Assembly: GCF_021155765.1 (NCBI RefSeq)
Contig: NC_060110.1
Span: forward strand, 372,001 to 436,000
Direction: 5' to 3'
DNA from: Diprion similis
Taxonomy: Eukaryota > Arthropoda > Insecta > Hymenoptera > Diprionidae
DNA length: 64,000 nucleotides
The notes under the pieces were generated by a model. That model saw only the letters and a list, made by a program, of their open reading frames with translations, was not told where the DNA came from and searched no databases. Shown in pieces: positions 36,609-48,900 of this stretch. Within the stretch, counting starts at the first letter, position 1, and each line of letters starts with the position of its first letter. The position numbers and the translations under genes are program-made.

Positions 36609-36915
36609 CTTAAATGCAACGAGCCCCATTCTTTACATAATTCTAAACAAACAGACTGTAATAAATTTTCATTTGATGCAACAATAAAGAAATCACACGA
36701 AAATTACGAAATCGCAATAGTAAATTCCTAGTTTTCGTGCCATTTCTTTATTTCTACATCAAATAAAAATGTTTTGGAGACTTTTTGCTCAGAATTGTCT
36801 ACAGAATGAGGCTGTCAAGCCCTATTTTGAGTTTAAAATACGTGAAATTTGATATCTGCGATATCATACGAAGATATGTACGACAACGTTAAAATCGACC
36901 AGGGCACCCCGTTAA
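36609..36915. repeat. Partial copy of the TTAA-flanked fold-back
   Basis: Matches 23294-23620 through AGCCCCATTCTTTACATAAT and the right end CCAGGGCACCCCG followed by TTAA. The left terminus is missing, although a TTAA is present at 36609-36612. It sits between two inverted copies of the larger fold-back arm. Confidence 0.55.
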
Positions 36916-37099
36916 GGTGCTCATAAAGTTGCGTTTTATCTCGAAAACGCGGCAAGCCAAGCTTCCTATACCGCTCAAGCAATCAGGATAAAACTTGGGC
37001 AATCGATTCCTTATTTTGACGAAAAGTGGAGCGATGTTTAATTTTTCGAAAATTTTGAAAAACAATTTTACAGCTCGGTTATTGCTCACCCAAATTGAG

Positions 37100-37553
37100 T
37101 AAACTGAACACTGGAAACGAGGGAAGAGAAATCATGCATAGCTCACAAATAAATAAACCGTATTCTCAGTGCCAGGGACAGCGCCTTTGTATTACGATAC
37201 GATGCGACGATGCAACCAATTAGCGCATCACCGCTTGCTTCCTAAACCAACCACCTCGCGCCAATTCCCCGCCGAGATCTCATAGACTCTCATAAACCAT
37301 TGTAAACCTTACAATTGAAACCTGAGAAGATTGTGTTAATAAATGTATATTTAAACCCAAGTGTTGTCGTCAGTAATTCATTATTTCAATCATGCATAGT
37401 GATGGTTGGCACGAGCCAAAAATAACAAATTCTTTGAATTTGTGGGTGAACTGAGAGAGAAGACCTGAGGAGCTGATAAACAGATTTACGAGATTCACAT
37501 AAAACATACAGTGAATCAGAACCATCTCGCAACGTCCCTCTAAAGACGTAACA
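37100..37553 (-). mobile_element. LTR fragment, family TGTTACG, minus orientation
   Basis: Read on the minus strand from 37553 it starts TGTTACGTC and aligns along most of its length with 38334 onward on the plus strand. Matching blocks are CTCCTCAG, GGCTCGTGCCAACCATCACT and TAAACCAACCACCTCGC. It interrupts a fold-back arm, and the far end near 37100 is approximate. No coding sequence remains. Confidence 0.55.
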
Positions 37554-37874
37554 GTTGCACCAAAAAAATTGAACTCTCCGGTATGATGCCACTTGACGCT
37601 GATGAAACACACACTTTGAGCCCAGTCCCATAAGCTTGATGGTAAAATTGTTATTATTTTTTGAAAGTAGAGATCAGTGATTATAGACCATGTCCCATGC
37701 TGAAATTATGAAGGGCAGAGAGAAAGAGGCTCAACTCGGCGCTACACGTGATGCAAAAACTCAAGAAAATAGTCACTTTTCTTTTCGCCACTACATAGTG
37801 CCGACAACGCTTTTTTTCAATATATATGTGTGTGTGTATGTGCGTGTCCAGTCCACCCACATGGCTTCTGCAAT

Positions 37875-38100
37875 CTACCCATGGCTTATAGATTTTCAAT
37901 CTACACAAAAATCCATAAACCATAGTCCATTGCGTAACGAATGAGCAGCCTATAAGTTGTCTGTGGCAGCGTCTGTGATTGTAAATATTGTTGACTGCCG
38001 GTCAACTTATAGGGCGCATAGGTGTCTCGTTCGTTATGCCATGGACTATGTCTTATGGATTTTTGTGTAGATTGAAAATCCATAAGTCATGGGTAGAATG
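37875..38100. repeat. Fold-back MITE between the inverted LTR pair
   Basis: Inverted arms of about 85-95 bases begin CTACCCATGGCTTATAGATT on the left, with the diverged complement ending near 38097. The arms share TTTTCAATCTACACAAAAAT. The loop near 37990 is about 40 bases. Confidence 0.7.
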
Positions 38101-38333
38101 GAGCTCTTTGGCCCCGCTGACCTGGCATGTCACATATATATTTCTAGCCGTCAGAAGCGAGGTAATTGGGTGAAATGCCATTACGAATCCTGCGAGAACG
38201 GAAGCAAGAACCTTACTCGGAAAATTTTTAAATTGAAGCTTGAACAAAAGTGTACGTGGCTAACTGAGTCACTGGTCATGCAAATCGCTGATAATGTTTA
38301 TAATAAAGAATAATGAAGTGAATAAAATCACGC

Positions 38334-39150
38334 TGTTACGTTCTGGGAGGAACGCCACGAGTCGATTATGATTCACTGCGTGATTTTGGTTAATCTCTTG
38401 ACTTACGTAGTTGATGTTCGGGAATCTGCTGATCAGCTCCTCAGCTCTTCTCGTTCGGCTCAATTAATTCTGAGAGTTTGTAAGGTAATTAGGCTCGTGC
38501 CAACCATCACTATGCGTGATTGAAATAATTCTCTTCACACAACACTTTAATTTAGAATAAACATTTATTAATAATCAACAATCTCCGTCAACTTCTCAGT
38601 TGTCGAATTTACAATGGTTTATAAACTGGTGTTTTCCTTATCACAATCACAACTATTATTAAATCTTCGAGGTTCTGAGTTTGACTTTATTCACTGAGTC
38701 TAAACTTTTCTATGATTTCTGGATTAAACTCTGTTCTAAAGTTGTTCTGCTTTCTATGACGTCTAAAACTGTTCTCACTGATGTCTGGATTTATTCTGAT
38801 CTAATTTGAATTAGGGTTGAAAAAAGAGGTGGAAAAAGTAGGAGGAGTTCGAAAGGGTTACAGTTTCTCGCGGGTCTAGGATGATTGGATGAGGATATTA
38901 ATTAGTATGGGGGTAAGGTTTCTGATTAGTGCGTAGGATCTTGGCGGGGAATTAGCGTGAGGTGGTTGGTTTAGAAAGCAAGCGGCGATACGCTAATTGG
39001 CCGCGTGATCATTAAATAAGGACGCTATTCCTAATTCTGAGAATAAGGCTTCTTTATCTGAGAGCTATTCAAGACTTCTCTTCCCACGTTTCCTCTGTTT
39101 AGTCTACTCGACTATCTTTATTGAGTGATAATTGCAAGTGATTATTGACT
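38334..39150 (+). mobile_element. LTR-like copy, family TGTTACG, plus orientation
   Basis: Starts TGTTACGTTCTGGGAGG and is the inverted partner of 37100-37553, diverged but alignable through GGCTCGTGCCAACCATCACT, a shared AATAAACATTTATT block and CCAACCACCTCACGCTAATT read on the minus strand. The 3' end is not clear. No internal retrotransposon genes lie between the two, so this is probably two independent solo copies rather than one element. Confidence 0.5.
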
Positions 39151-41955
39151 TGAATTATTGCAGGTGTTTATTACTTTTATGTTATTGCAAGTGTTCATTG
39201 CCCTGAATTATTGCAAGTGTTTATGATTTTGAAGCATTGCAGCTGCGATCGTAAATTAGGGATTTATTTGAAAGCTAATGTTGAAAAATATAACGGTCAA
39301 ATGTGAGAAAAATATATGTACCATATATGTATATAAGTTTAGCTGATGAAATAACGGTTAATATAGCGTAGAGAACTATCGATATAAGAATATTGCACGT
39401 TATGATTGTGATTGTGCATGTCGGTATTAGTCTAAGAACTACGGGTAAGAGCTCCTAAAGCTCTCCTATGGTAACTGCACATCGGTAATGTAGGATACAG
39501 TGATACACTGATAGATCTAGATCTCTACCTTAGGGTCTCCGCAGCGTTGTAGTCTCCCGCGAGGAAGCCCCTCTCTTTTTTTCTCGCTGTATGTATATAT
39601 CATGTATATATATAATATACATAAATATATGGGGCACTCTAAGTGAAATCGAGGAATCATTTGCCTCGTGTCCTCAGATCCTTACATAACTTTTTTTTCG
39701 CATTCATTCCACTTCAAAGAAGCCTAATTTTTTAAAAGAATTTTCTTGATACTCCTTCAGGTAGCGCGACGATCGTTTTTGTGTAAAAAAGGGATACTCT
39801 ACTATAGTAGAGATCAGTGATAAATCAGTGGTCAATTGCGAATTCCAGCTAAGAGCATGCGCCAGCATCGTTCTACCGCACTGTTTAGAAATGAGACACT
39901 TCGTGTACGCTCCGCTAGCTTTAAAAACTCAACTTTCCAAGCCAGTGTTGGAGAAAATTCTTTTCAATTTCCATGAATTTAGCCCACAAATTATTCATAA
40001 ATTTAGAACAGAACTTACTTTCACTCCTCTGATGTATCTCGAGCTTAACTATGAATAAATATTACCTCGTTTTTAAATTGAACTTGCACTAAAAATGTCA
40101 GTCTTTAGAAACCCGTTACAATCGAATTCTAACGTTTTCAGGCTCTAGCAACTCGGGTGCTAAAGCTGTTCGTATCGATTGTATGTATCTATGCATGTAT
40201 GTAATGTACATTTTGCTTATATTTGATGATGAAAGACATTTTTCTTTCGTAATACATCTATTGAAAGCTTAAAATCATTAATTGAAAGAAATAAGTATGA
40301 GAAAAAGAACAACTGCTACACGATCATCATCTATTACAGTTGATATAAGATGTGATAGAGACGTGGGGATTTTGTTTACTATAAAAACAAGCAACGTGTA
40401 TTTTATATTCGTTTAGTAGCTAATACATTACGATAATAATAGGAATAAGTTTTAACGTCAGCAATTATATACAATTAGAATGAGCTTTTACCCACATTAG
40501 ATTTTTCATTCTCTCTCTCTCTCTCGCTCTCTCTACTTCCCTCCTTCGTGCGCTCACTCTTTCTCTCTCTCTGTTTATTCTCTGAAACCACTAAACACTT
40601 CTAATATTTATTATTAACTTGAAATTGATTTGTTCTATAATTATTACAAGCTGTTATTACAGCCGATTACCGAGTTCAGAATAAAAGACGGTTTATTACA
40701 AAAAAAAATGATTTCAATTCTTAACAATAGTCAATGTTGACGAAATTCAATAAAATTTTGTAACGTTAAAAATATCATAGTTTACTGTGAAACGTACTGT
40801 CATATAATTCTTCATCAAGAAATACAATCGCACGTTTCAGCTTTTTGCACTTTATATGTGGCAAACAGTGTTAATTAATAAATAAACCTTTTGATGGAAT
40901 ATTATACCGGGATGAATTCAGAATTTCAACTACTGATTGCCAAGCGGTTCTTTACTATTTGTAAAGTACATTACAAAAAATATCCTTGCTACTGACTTGA
41001 GATGTGCCTGTCTATTATGGTCTGTCAATACTTTTTCTTTGCCATTAGTCCAAGCCCTTAAGTATCAATCATAAAGAATCGTCAGCCCAAACTTGTCTAC
41101 AATAACATTGAATGTACATGCGAACCTTAAAATGAGTCACAAAGTGGAAATTATTCAACTCCCACGAAATGATTTGATCATATGCACAGAGGTTGGTAAT
41201 TGATGAGGAGTAATTATACGTGTGTTGGAGACAGCAATGGCATTGGTTTATCGTTAAATAATGTTATTAAAATCGCGTATACGTAAAATCTATATATCTA
41301 TAATTTGTGTGGTATGTATAATATAATAATAGTAGGGTTAATTTTTTTCATCATTTACATATAATTATTAATAATATACTCTAATATACTGTACACAATC
41401 AGTTTGGTTCCTTCTACATCCCTCTTGTTTCATAATCCAAGCCACCATATTTAAATCCAAGCTGTTCTCACATCCTTAACTGTGTTCAACGCACATAGCT
41501 ACAACACTTTCTTCATTTGATTTCGGTAATGGTTGTCCTCGTATTGTCAACACTACTTCATAACATAATAATATAAATAAAGACAAAATCCAAATACAAA
41601 ATATGCCATAGAAAAGTAACAAAGTTCATTACCCTCTGAAAATGCATTCTATTGTCTTTTACTAAGTAATGAATTGTGAAATTAAGTTAGTTGTTTCTTC
41701 TTTCTAACTATCTATCCATAGGGATAATACGCGTGTGTTTAAATATAGTTACAATGTGCAGCTGCACACTGTTTTGTGCATTTTGAACTTGTGCTAGCTT
41801 CAGTAGTGACTGCGACGTATATCCAACATTTCTCTTTAGCGTTATCTATTTGAAGATGGTCTGTACGCTGTGCGGAACAAATGGATGGAGAGAGGGATGG
41901 AAAAACAAAGTGGATATATAGGTATATATACTGCCATTGGTTAAAACAATTAATA
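39151..41955. other. Intergenic region and probable Rac 3' UTR
   Basis: No gene found. AT-rich with a CT microsatellite at about 40509-40535 and TA-rich runs near 39590-39640. The part next to 41955 should be the Rac 3' UTR. Minus-strand AATAAA candidates are at 40697-40692 and 40579-40574. Confidence 0.4.
40509..40535. repeat. CT-rich microsatellite
   Basis: Runs of CT with a single CG interruption; more CT-rich sequence continues to about 40575. Confidence 0.8.
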
Positions 41956-44900
41956 TTATAGCAGAAAACACCTGCGTCTTGGCTTGGGATGGATAGGTGG
42001 ACGGAGAACGGCGCGTATCGCCTCGTCAAACACGGTCTTCAAGCCTTTCTGCGTCAGGGCTGAGCACTCTAGGTACTTGACAGCTCCAATTTCCTTAGCC
42101 ATTGCTAAACCCTGTTGAAGTAAAAAGTAATATGAGTAAACACAATATGATGTATTTATTATTATGATTATTCTTAACCCCAGAACGACAGACTAGGGTG
42201 GATATCCACTCAAGGCAGTCTTTAAACTACTGAGTTAGTGAGTGACATTGTTGACTCTGAACCTTCATTATAATTCAGTTCAAGGTTCTAAAACTAGAGT
42301 CAGGTCAATAGCGCTATCAATTTTCCGCCTGCAGTGACAATGGTAGACGTAAGGCTTGCGTGTAATTAATATCCAACCGTCTGTAGTTCCCATTGAAGTT
42401 TTGTTGCCGTAAGTTGATTTTCTTTTTATTGCTAAAATACACGTATTCCACGTATTATTAGGCTACTTGAAGGTAAATAGTCATCTATACCGTTTGCAAT
42501 CAGGATTTCCATAGTTTACGACCCATTATGTGTTGGCAGAAGAGAAAAAAAAATAATACTGAAAACAATACCTTTTTTTATGATATATATTGTACTTCGC
42601 AAATAGAAAAATATACTTTGAAGACAACATATTATGGCCCATTGATTAAGTTTTCATGTAACATTTATAACAAGAGATTATAAAAAAAAAAAAAAAAATG
42701 AAAACTTTACAAAAAAAAGAATAATTTTTAAATAGTTGAGATTGCAGAACGTGAGTATTTTTTGCCTCGTTATAGTTTACTGAGTTTCAGATGTTCTCAA
42801 GGTATCTTCGTTTTCTAGAATGGGATCATCTTAATTTTCCCATATCATGTCATCTTCCGTTCCATCGATTTCATAGCAGATAACAATAGAGAAAACGATG
42901 GTTTCTCTATTTTTCCAGTCGGAGTAAGAGCATGATCTGCTTCCAGCAGCTTAACAACTCCTCAATCTGTCTTTAAACGGCTTCTTCACCACCACGGCCA
43001 GGATTTGCAACTGAGACGTCATGTCTCCTGAAATGATGACTAAATCGGTCTTCAGATTTTGAATTTGACACTTTACGGCGCCACTTGTGTGCCTAGTGAA
43101 AGTATCCGGAACTAGCACTGCTCTTTGCCTCAGTAGAGAGCCAGGTCGTTTATCCCAAACCACTCTCGACCAGTCTTGCACTAAATTTTCAGAAATCCAC
43201 CCATTGTCTAGGCAGCGAACATGTATTCCAGATGGTCTAGTTTCTTTCGGTAGGTGTTTGCGTTTAAATACAACGTATGGTGCAAGTTTGGTGCCATCAG
43301 CTAGCACCGCCAACATAACAGTAATTCTTAATTTCTCATTCCCAGAGCTTTTGATGAGTACGCTCTTTGCACCTTGCAGACCGACAGTCGTATTTAATGA
43401 CATATCAAAATATACTGGAGTCTGGTCAACATTACCTATTTGACCAAGTAGATAGATAAGCTCTTACCTTAATTTTAATAAAAATTGTTAGAACTTGTCT
43501 AGTTTTTTCTCGAAATCATTGGGCCGACGTTGTTCTTCCCCATAAAGTTAAACCGTGTCTCCGCATCATACGCTTACACCATCCCATACTAGCTTTAAAT
43601 TGGCTTCGTGGAATATTCATTAATCTTGCTACTTCCAATCCCCTCAGTTGAAAAACTTTGCACGTAATTGCAAAACCTTGGTTCCTTTTCTCAAATACAA
43701 AGGCTGCAACTTGACTATCCAATTCTACATTTCTACTGGATCTAGGTCCACTAAAACTACGACGTGTTCAATTGGCATACTTTAGCTTTTGCTTCATTTC
43801 ACGCCAATCGCGTACATTTTTTCTCTGGTATACCGTATTTTAACGCAGCTTGGCAATTGTTGGTGTTTTTGGCTTCCCATACAACTATTAGGTTGAAGTT
43901 CACATCATAACTATGACAAAGGTTTCGTCCACTTGATTTGGCTGTGAACCCCTACACTCCACTCTATCTGCATTCCAAACATTCATTTTCTCAATGACTC
44001 CATGCACGAAACATCTTATAAACAATTTGTTTATTCCAACTTCAGACTGATGCTCTAAAAAATTGAGGTTTGAATTTTCGATCTTCAAGATTAGGCGCGC
44101 ATGCGCAGTGCGCGGATATTGCATTGCGAGAACATTACAATTATCAGTTGATAACGAAATTTCGAGTTGATAATGCAGACCCCCTGAAAAGTCCCGAAAA
44201 TAGGTTGAGCCCGAATATAAGTCAAGTATGGTTTTTGAGGGTAAATTCGTTTACCAAAAACCTGGACTGATATTCGGGCCAATACGGTATATAATTTCCC
44301 TGACTTTCACCAGAGTTTTTCAATTATCAAAGAATTACATGACTTTTATCCTCATTTGCAGACTTTGTCACTACCCTGTTGAATAAGCAAAAAGATCTGA
44401 TATACCTGAGGGTAAGTGATTGGTGCGAGCTTTTTGTCCTTGAGTCGTTCGATGGTTTCCTTGTCTTCACGCAAGTCAAGTTTGGTACCAACCAAGATGA
44501 TGGGAGTGGTTGGGCAATGATGACGGACTTCAGGATACCATTTGGCTCTGACATTTTCAAAACTAGCAGGATTTACCAGCGAGAAGCATATCAAAAAGAC
44601 ATCAGTCTGTGGGTATGAAAGCGGCCGGAGCCTATCGTAATCCTCTTGACCAGCCGTATCCCAGAGGCCTAGATTTATCGGCTTACCATCCACCATCACG
44701 TTTGCAGAATAGTTGTCAAATACCGTTGGGATATATTCACCAGGAAATGCATTTGTTGTGTAGCTAATCAGCAGACAGGTTTTACCCACGGCCCTGTTTG
44801 AAAATTGTAACAGTCAGTGCTAAATTTAAACAGGTGTTTCAATAATTAGAAATACTATTTTTTCATTTCATTTTGAACATACTTCATTCCCATTCGAATA

Positions 44901-45621
44901 GTGCACATAAAAAATAAACTGTAATTATCACTACCAATGACAGTTGGTCTTGGAGACACAGTTTTGTGTAGATATTTTTTAAATTTAACACAGTCTAATT
45001 TTGTTTTCACTGGAAACATGTGTCCATTAATTAAAATTTTTAATTATCATTATCATTAATGAATGGGGACCAAAACATGGTTTTGGGTGTAGCAGCACAA
45101 CTACCTTCGAAGAGTTTGAAACATTGTTAATGATGTCGTATATTTTTACTGGGTTAGCTGCATTTGTAAACGGATTAAAGAGTAAGATTTTGCCCGTATA
45201 AAGTATAGCAGAGAGGTTGGAATGCATGTGGGTAAAGGAATCCGTTGAGATTCATATTGCAGAGGAAAGGGGAGGTGTGTGGTCTAATTGCAAGGGAAAA
45301 GTTGATTGCTCTAAGATTTCGTGCATCAAAGTTCGAAAGTGGAAAATGCCGATTTTCTTCTCAAGTCAATACAACTAGTTGATCTGAAATTGTTTCACCA
45401 TATAATAAAGGACTGAACATTTTGAGGAACAGCCTCTACGATGACACGACGATGACCATTGACCACACACCAAGAAGACAGTGTCAGAAAAGCATCTCTT
45501 TTTGCCCCCTTACTCGTTTTTGTTACGCTTAGCAGATCTCGACCAGAACGTGATTACAGTATTTGAAACCCGTAGGACCAACTCACCCGTCGCCGACCAC
45601 AACACACTTGATCGCTTGCAT
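41956..45621 (-). CDS. Rac1: Rac-family small GTPase, complete, three exons
   Basis: Exons 45621-45587, 44793-44406 and 42111-41956 total 579 nt, giving 192 residues, the exact length of Rac1. Introns of 793 and 2,294 bases are GT-AG. Rac cycles between GDP and GTP at membranes to drive actin remodelling through WAVE and PAK. Visible elements are the P-loop GDGAVGKT (residues 10-17), switch [10 protein letters not shown] with Thr35, the [17 protein letters not shown] switch II region, TKLDLRED (G4), the Rho insert ending KLAPITYPQ, and SAL (G5). The tail is a polybasic PKPRRR followed by CFLL, a CAAX box ending in Leu, predicted to be geranylgeranylated. A Rac2-like paralogue is possible because the last 15 residues are the variable part. 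It shares a short divergent promoter with the WDR13-like gene. Confidence 0.96.
42951..43722 (-). pseudogene. Degenerate pogo/Tigger-like transposase in Rac intron 2
   Basis: Two blocks on the minus strand. 43722-43516 encodes a CENP-B-type HTH segment ([20 protein letters not shown]). 43403-42951 encodes the DDE region ([53 protein letters not shown]). In pogo elements the last motif reads LQPLDV; here it is LQILAV, so the acidic catalytic residue is gone. Stops and frameshifts separate the blocks. An ATACCGTATTGGCCCG-type end is visible near 44290 on the minus strand; the other end was not found. The element is dead. Confidence 0.75.
44280..44377. repeat. Short CAGGGTA-ended hAT-terminus-like fragment
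   Basis: Read on the minus strand from 44377 it starts CAGGGTAGTGACAAAG and contains GTCAGGGAAATT, resembling the ends at 8204 and 57597. It lies 29 bases from the Rac exon 2 donor. Confidence 0.4.
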
Positions 45622-45970
45622 TATCACGGATAATCTGTTGAATAAATCGCACGAAACGGACGAGAAATGTAACAGAGACTAGATCACTAGACCACACGTA
45701 AAGGGCGGGGAGACGGCCACGGGAGATACACTGCTGGAGTATTTTGATAACTCTGCATCATACACATGTATATTAGTCAGATGGATTTAATTATGCCCGA
45801 GAAGAATGGTAACGCGGCAGTAAAAAAATTCTCGTATCCATCGGTTAGATATAATTAAAAGTTGGTATCACGTTGAACTCTACTTGAAGTAAATGCATTT
45901 ATTCATGCGATTAGTTGCCATTTTGACGGCCGTAGGTGACGGATAAACACTAAAGGACACAACTGACAAA
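45622..45970. promoter_or_regulatory. Divergent promoter between Rac and the WDR13-like gene
   Basis: 349 bases separate the two ATGs and must hold both promoters and 5' UTRs, unless either gene has an upstream non-coding exon. It is more GC-rich than its surroundings near 45700. No TATA box is obvious. A GCCATTTTGACGGCCG stretch at about 45918-45933 resembles a YY1-type site, but this is only a resemblance. Confidence 0.5.
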
Positions 45971-48900
45971 ATGGGCGCCATGTGGCGTCAGCAGGTGTTT
46001 GCGCTTGACGCCAAGTACAATTCTCACCGAGCCTTAAATCAACCGAATCTCAGTACGTAGTCTAAACATTCTTGCATCGGATAGGCATAAGCACGTTCGG
46101 TAAAAATTTGTTCGGATAATCATTTCGAAGCATAGCGGATAAATTTGACAGATGCCACTTGGGAGTTGTCAAACATGATGACGTCCCGAAGGTGCGCACC
46201 GATTGTTTAATTTCGATTATTGTATCGATACGCTGACCAGTCGATTTTTCAAATCCCCTTATGCCTGGTTTACTTGCGCAATTTGAATGAGGGTATTTAT
46301 CCAATTATAGTTGGGGTCTGATAGAGAGCGTTAATAAAATGGTAATACGTGCACTCAAAATGCATTGAAATTTTACATCTAGATGAGGCTAAAAGCACGT
46401 TGGCGCTTTTCCGCGACATTAAATTTGTAATTAGTTGTAGTAGTAGTCATGCACTGCAGATACAGAAGAAATCAGTCTTTCGGAATAAAATGTGAAGTAA
46501 TAAAGCCAGAGTAGCCACACTACCTTTGGATTACTAAATGACGAATATTTTCAAATTTTCTCATGACCTTGGCAGCAATCTGCTTTTCTTAATTTGCTGA
46601 AAAATTCGCACATCTACCCCAAAATCATCTGGAGTAATGTCGACAATTTTGTAAATCGGAATTTTTACAGAGTAATTTTAAAAAAAGTCGCTGAACCATT
46701 AAATGCTGACAAAAATAAGTCCAGAAATGAATATTTTCCTCATAAACTTGAGTCTTTTTGAGACAACTCAGAGATTGTAAATTAGCATAGAAAGTTGGAG
46801 CAATTCCAGAAACCCAGTTATTCTTTGTACAAATTTTTCTTTTGCCATGCAGAATATTTGCTAAAATTCTTCCAAAGTTTGCAAAGATGTGAAACTTTTT
46901 GGAGTAAATCATATAAATTCAGAGTTTTTTAGAGAATACTTTCCCCAGAGTTGTATAACTTGCGGCTCCGAACAAGCGCACGCAAAATCGCAAATATTTT
47001 CACTAATCATTCCAAATCAAATCCTAGGAGCTTTTTGAATTGTGTATCAACAGCATTAATATCACTATTGAACAGGGACGAAGGAAGAAAGTATTGACTG
47101 TGAGTGCTGGTAACAGGCATAATGAGCAACCCAATGAAGTGTACTGCACATCATATAAGTTTACATTCAGTTTAATCTTGCGAAGCCATGCTAATCATAT
47201 GCAACAGCAAAGGCTCAGGCTTAACCAAATTATTAAACATGAGAGATTTTGTAAAAAGATTGAATATTTTTCTTCGCTTAACCAGTGAGAAAAAAAAAAC
47301 AGTGAGAATCGCGCATGTTTTCAAAATAAAAATAAACATTTGAATTTATTATGCAAAATTTAATTTGTAAAGACTATGGTAATCGTCTTCAGGCAAGCTG
47401 CTTGGTGACAGATAAATTCATAGATTTTATATCGTTGTGAATTCACTGTATATTATTTTTTTGATGTAGCTCCTAACATTATTCTCAATCACAAAATAAT
47501 GAACTACTGTTAATAGTCTGAACTATGGAATTTTTTTTAATAATGTAAGAAATAAAGAAGAGTGTTGAAATGGCCATTTGTACTTTCAATTCAAGCATCT
47601 AACTTTTACTTGAAAACTGCATTTTTCCTCAATAGCTAAGAGTTGTTTTGCCCAACTGACTCAAGTTTAGTACTTATTTCTATGAATCCTGAGAAAATTC
47701 GTGATTCCAAGATTGTGACCATATCTCTTGCCAGCACCGAAGTAACTCACCGGTTACATTTTAAGGCTATCTATTCGTAGCCACCTATTTCTGTTCTTAC
47801 ATCTGAAATGAAAATCGAATTTTCAAGTTGCACTGAAATTATACTACTATATTTGCATTTTTTTTTACAGGAACCTTGTATATACGACGCCGTTGTCAAT
47901 TGCTCAGACAGAATTTTCCAAAGGAATCTGAAATTCACATAAACTATGTGAAAATACGCTCTCAATTATTGCAACGTAGGTATGGAAATATTGCAGATCA
48001 GAGCTGCACAAGTGTGAGCAGTCGAAGTCGTTCAACAAGTATTCGCAGTTGTAGTATTTCACGATTGTCTGAGCAGGAGTTTAAAACAAATGTAAATAAC
48101 TCAGGCCTTCAGTCATCATTGATGGATGGGATGGGCGGAACACAAACTGTCTTTCAGACGAGAAGATCAATTGCTGAAAACTATGCCTTTGTTGGTGTCC
48201 ATCACATATTTGATCAACATTCTGCTGCTGTATCAATGTTGAAATTTGCAAACAATGATAGATCAAAGTTGTGCTGTGCTTCTTTAGATGGCATTATTTC
48301 AATCTGCGAAGTAACCGGTGTTACTGGAACTCCACCCAAAGTAGTTGCACTGCTAAAAGGTCATGAGAAAGGAGTTACAGCTATTGATTGGAGTGTCAGC
48401 AATGATTTGGTAGTCTCCTGCTCACTCGATGGTACTATTAGACTATGGAGTATTCAATACACATCGTTGGATCCCGAGACATTTCAATCTGATTCCTTAA
48501 AGACAAATTGTTTACGGATTGTCAAGGATCAGCTCCGTGCCGCTATCTTGTGTTGCGCTTTCCTCCCAGCCAATAACAATTTAGTTATCACTGGCAATTC
48601 ACATGGATTACTACAAGTTCTAAATGTATCTACTGGAATTTATCCACGGGAAGGCACTGCAAAAATTGGCGGAAAGGTTTCAATCTTAATTCATAAAGCT
48701 TAGAGCTATTGGCAATATATACATCATAAAGATTTGATAGGAAATATCTGAGCAATTTACTAATCTTATGATATGTTCATTGGAGAAATCCGCTAGTTGA
48801 TTCAAAATTTGGTATTTGATATGTATATCGTATTCTTGGTTGTAAACATGGCCATTAATCATCCGTATAAGTACTTTCCAAATTGTTTATAGTTATTCAC

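Larger units (their letters stand above)
33190..37650. repeat. Mosaic of large fold-back elements, interrupted by nested insertions
   Basis: One fold-back has a left arm at about 33255-33462 continuing at 36042-36210, and a right arm at about 36225-36608. Shared landmarks include CCTATACCGCTCAAGCGATC near 33320 and its complement near 36540, and GAGCCCAGTCCCATGAGAT near 36100 and its complement near 36330. The left arm is split by the TIR element at 33471-36033. A second, diverged copy of the left arm follows at about 36916-37093 and resumes at about 37560-37650, split by the LTR at about 37100-37553. Ends of the GGGGTGCCCCGGTCGATT type occur near 33193 and near 36895. No protein is encoded. 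Confidence 0.65.

Noticed and set aside
43087-43443. 118-codon plus-strand ORF
   Set aside because: Antisense to the pogo-like transposase remnant.
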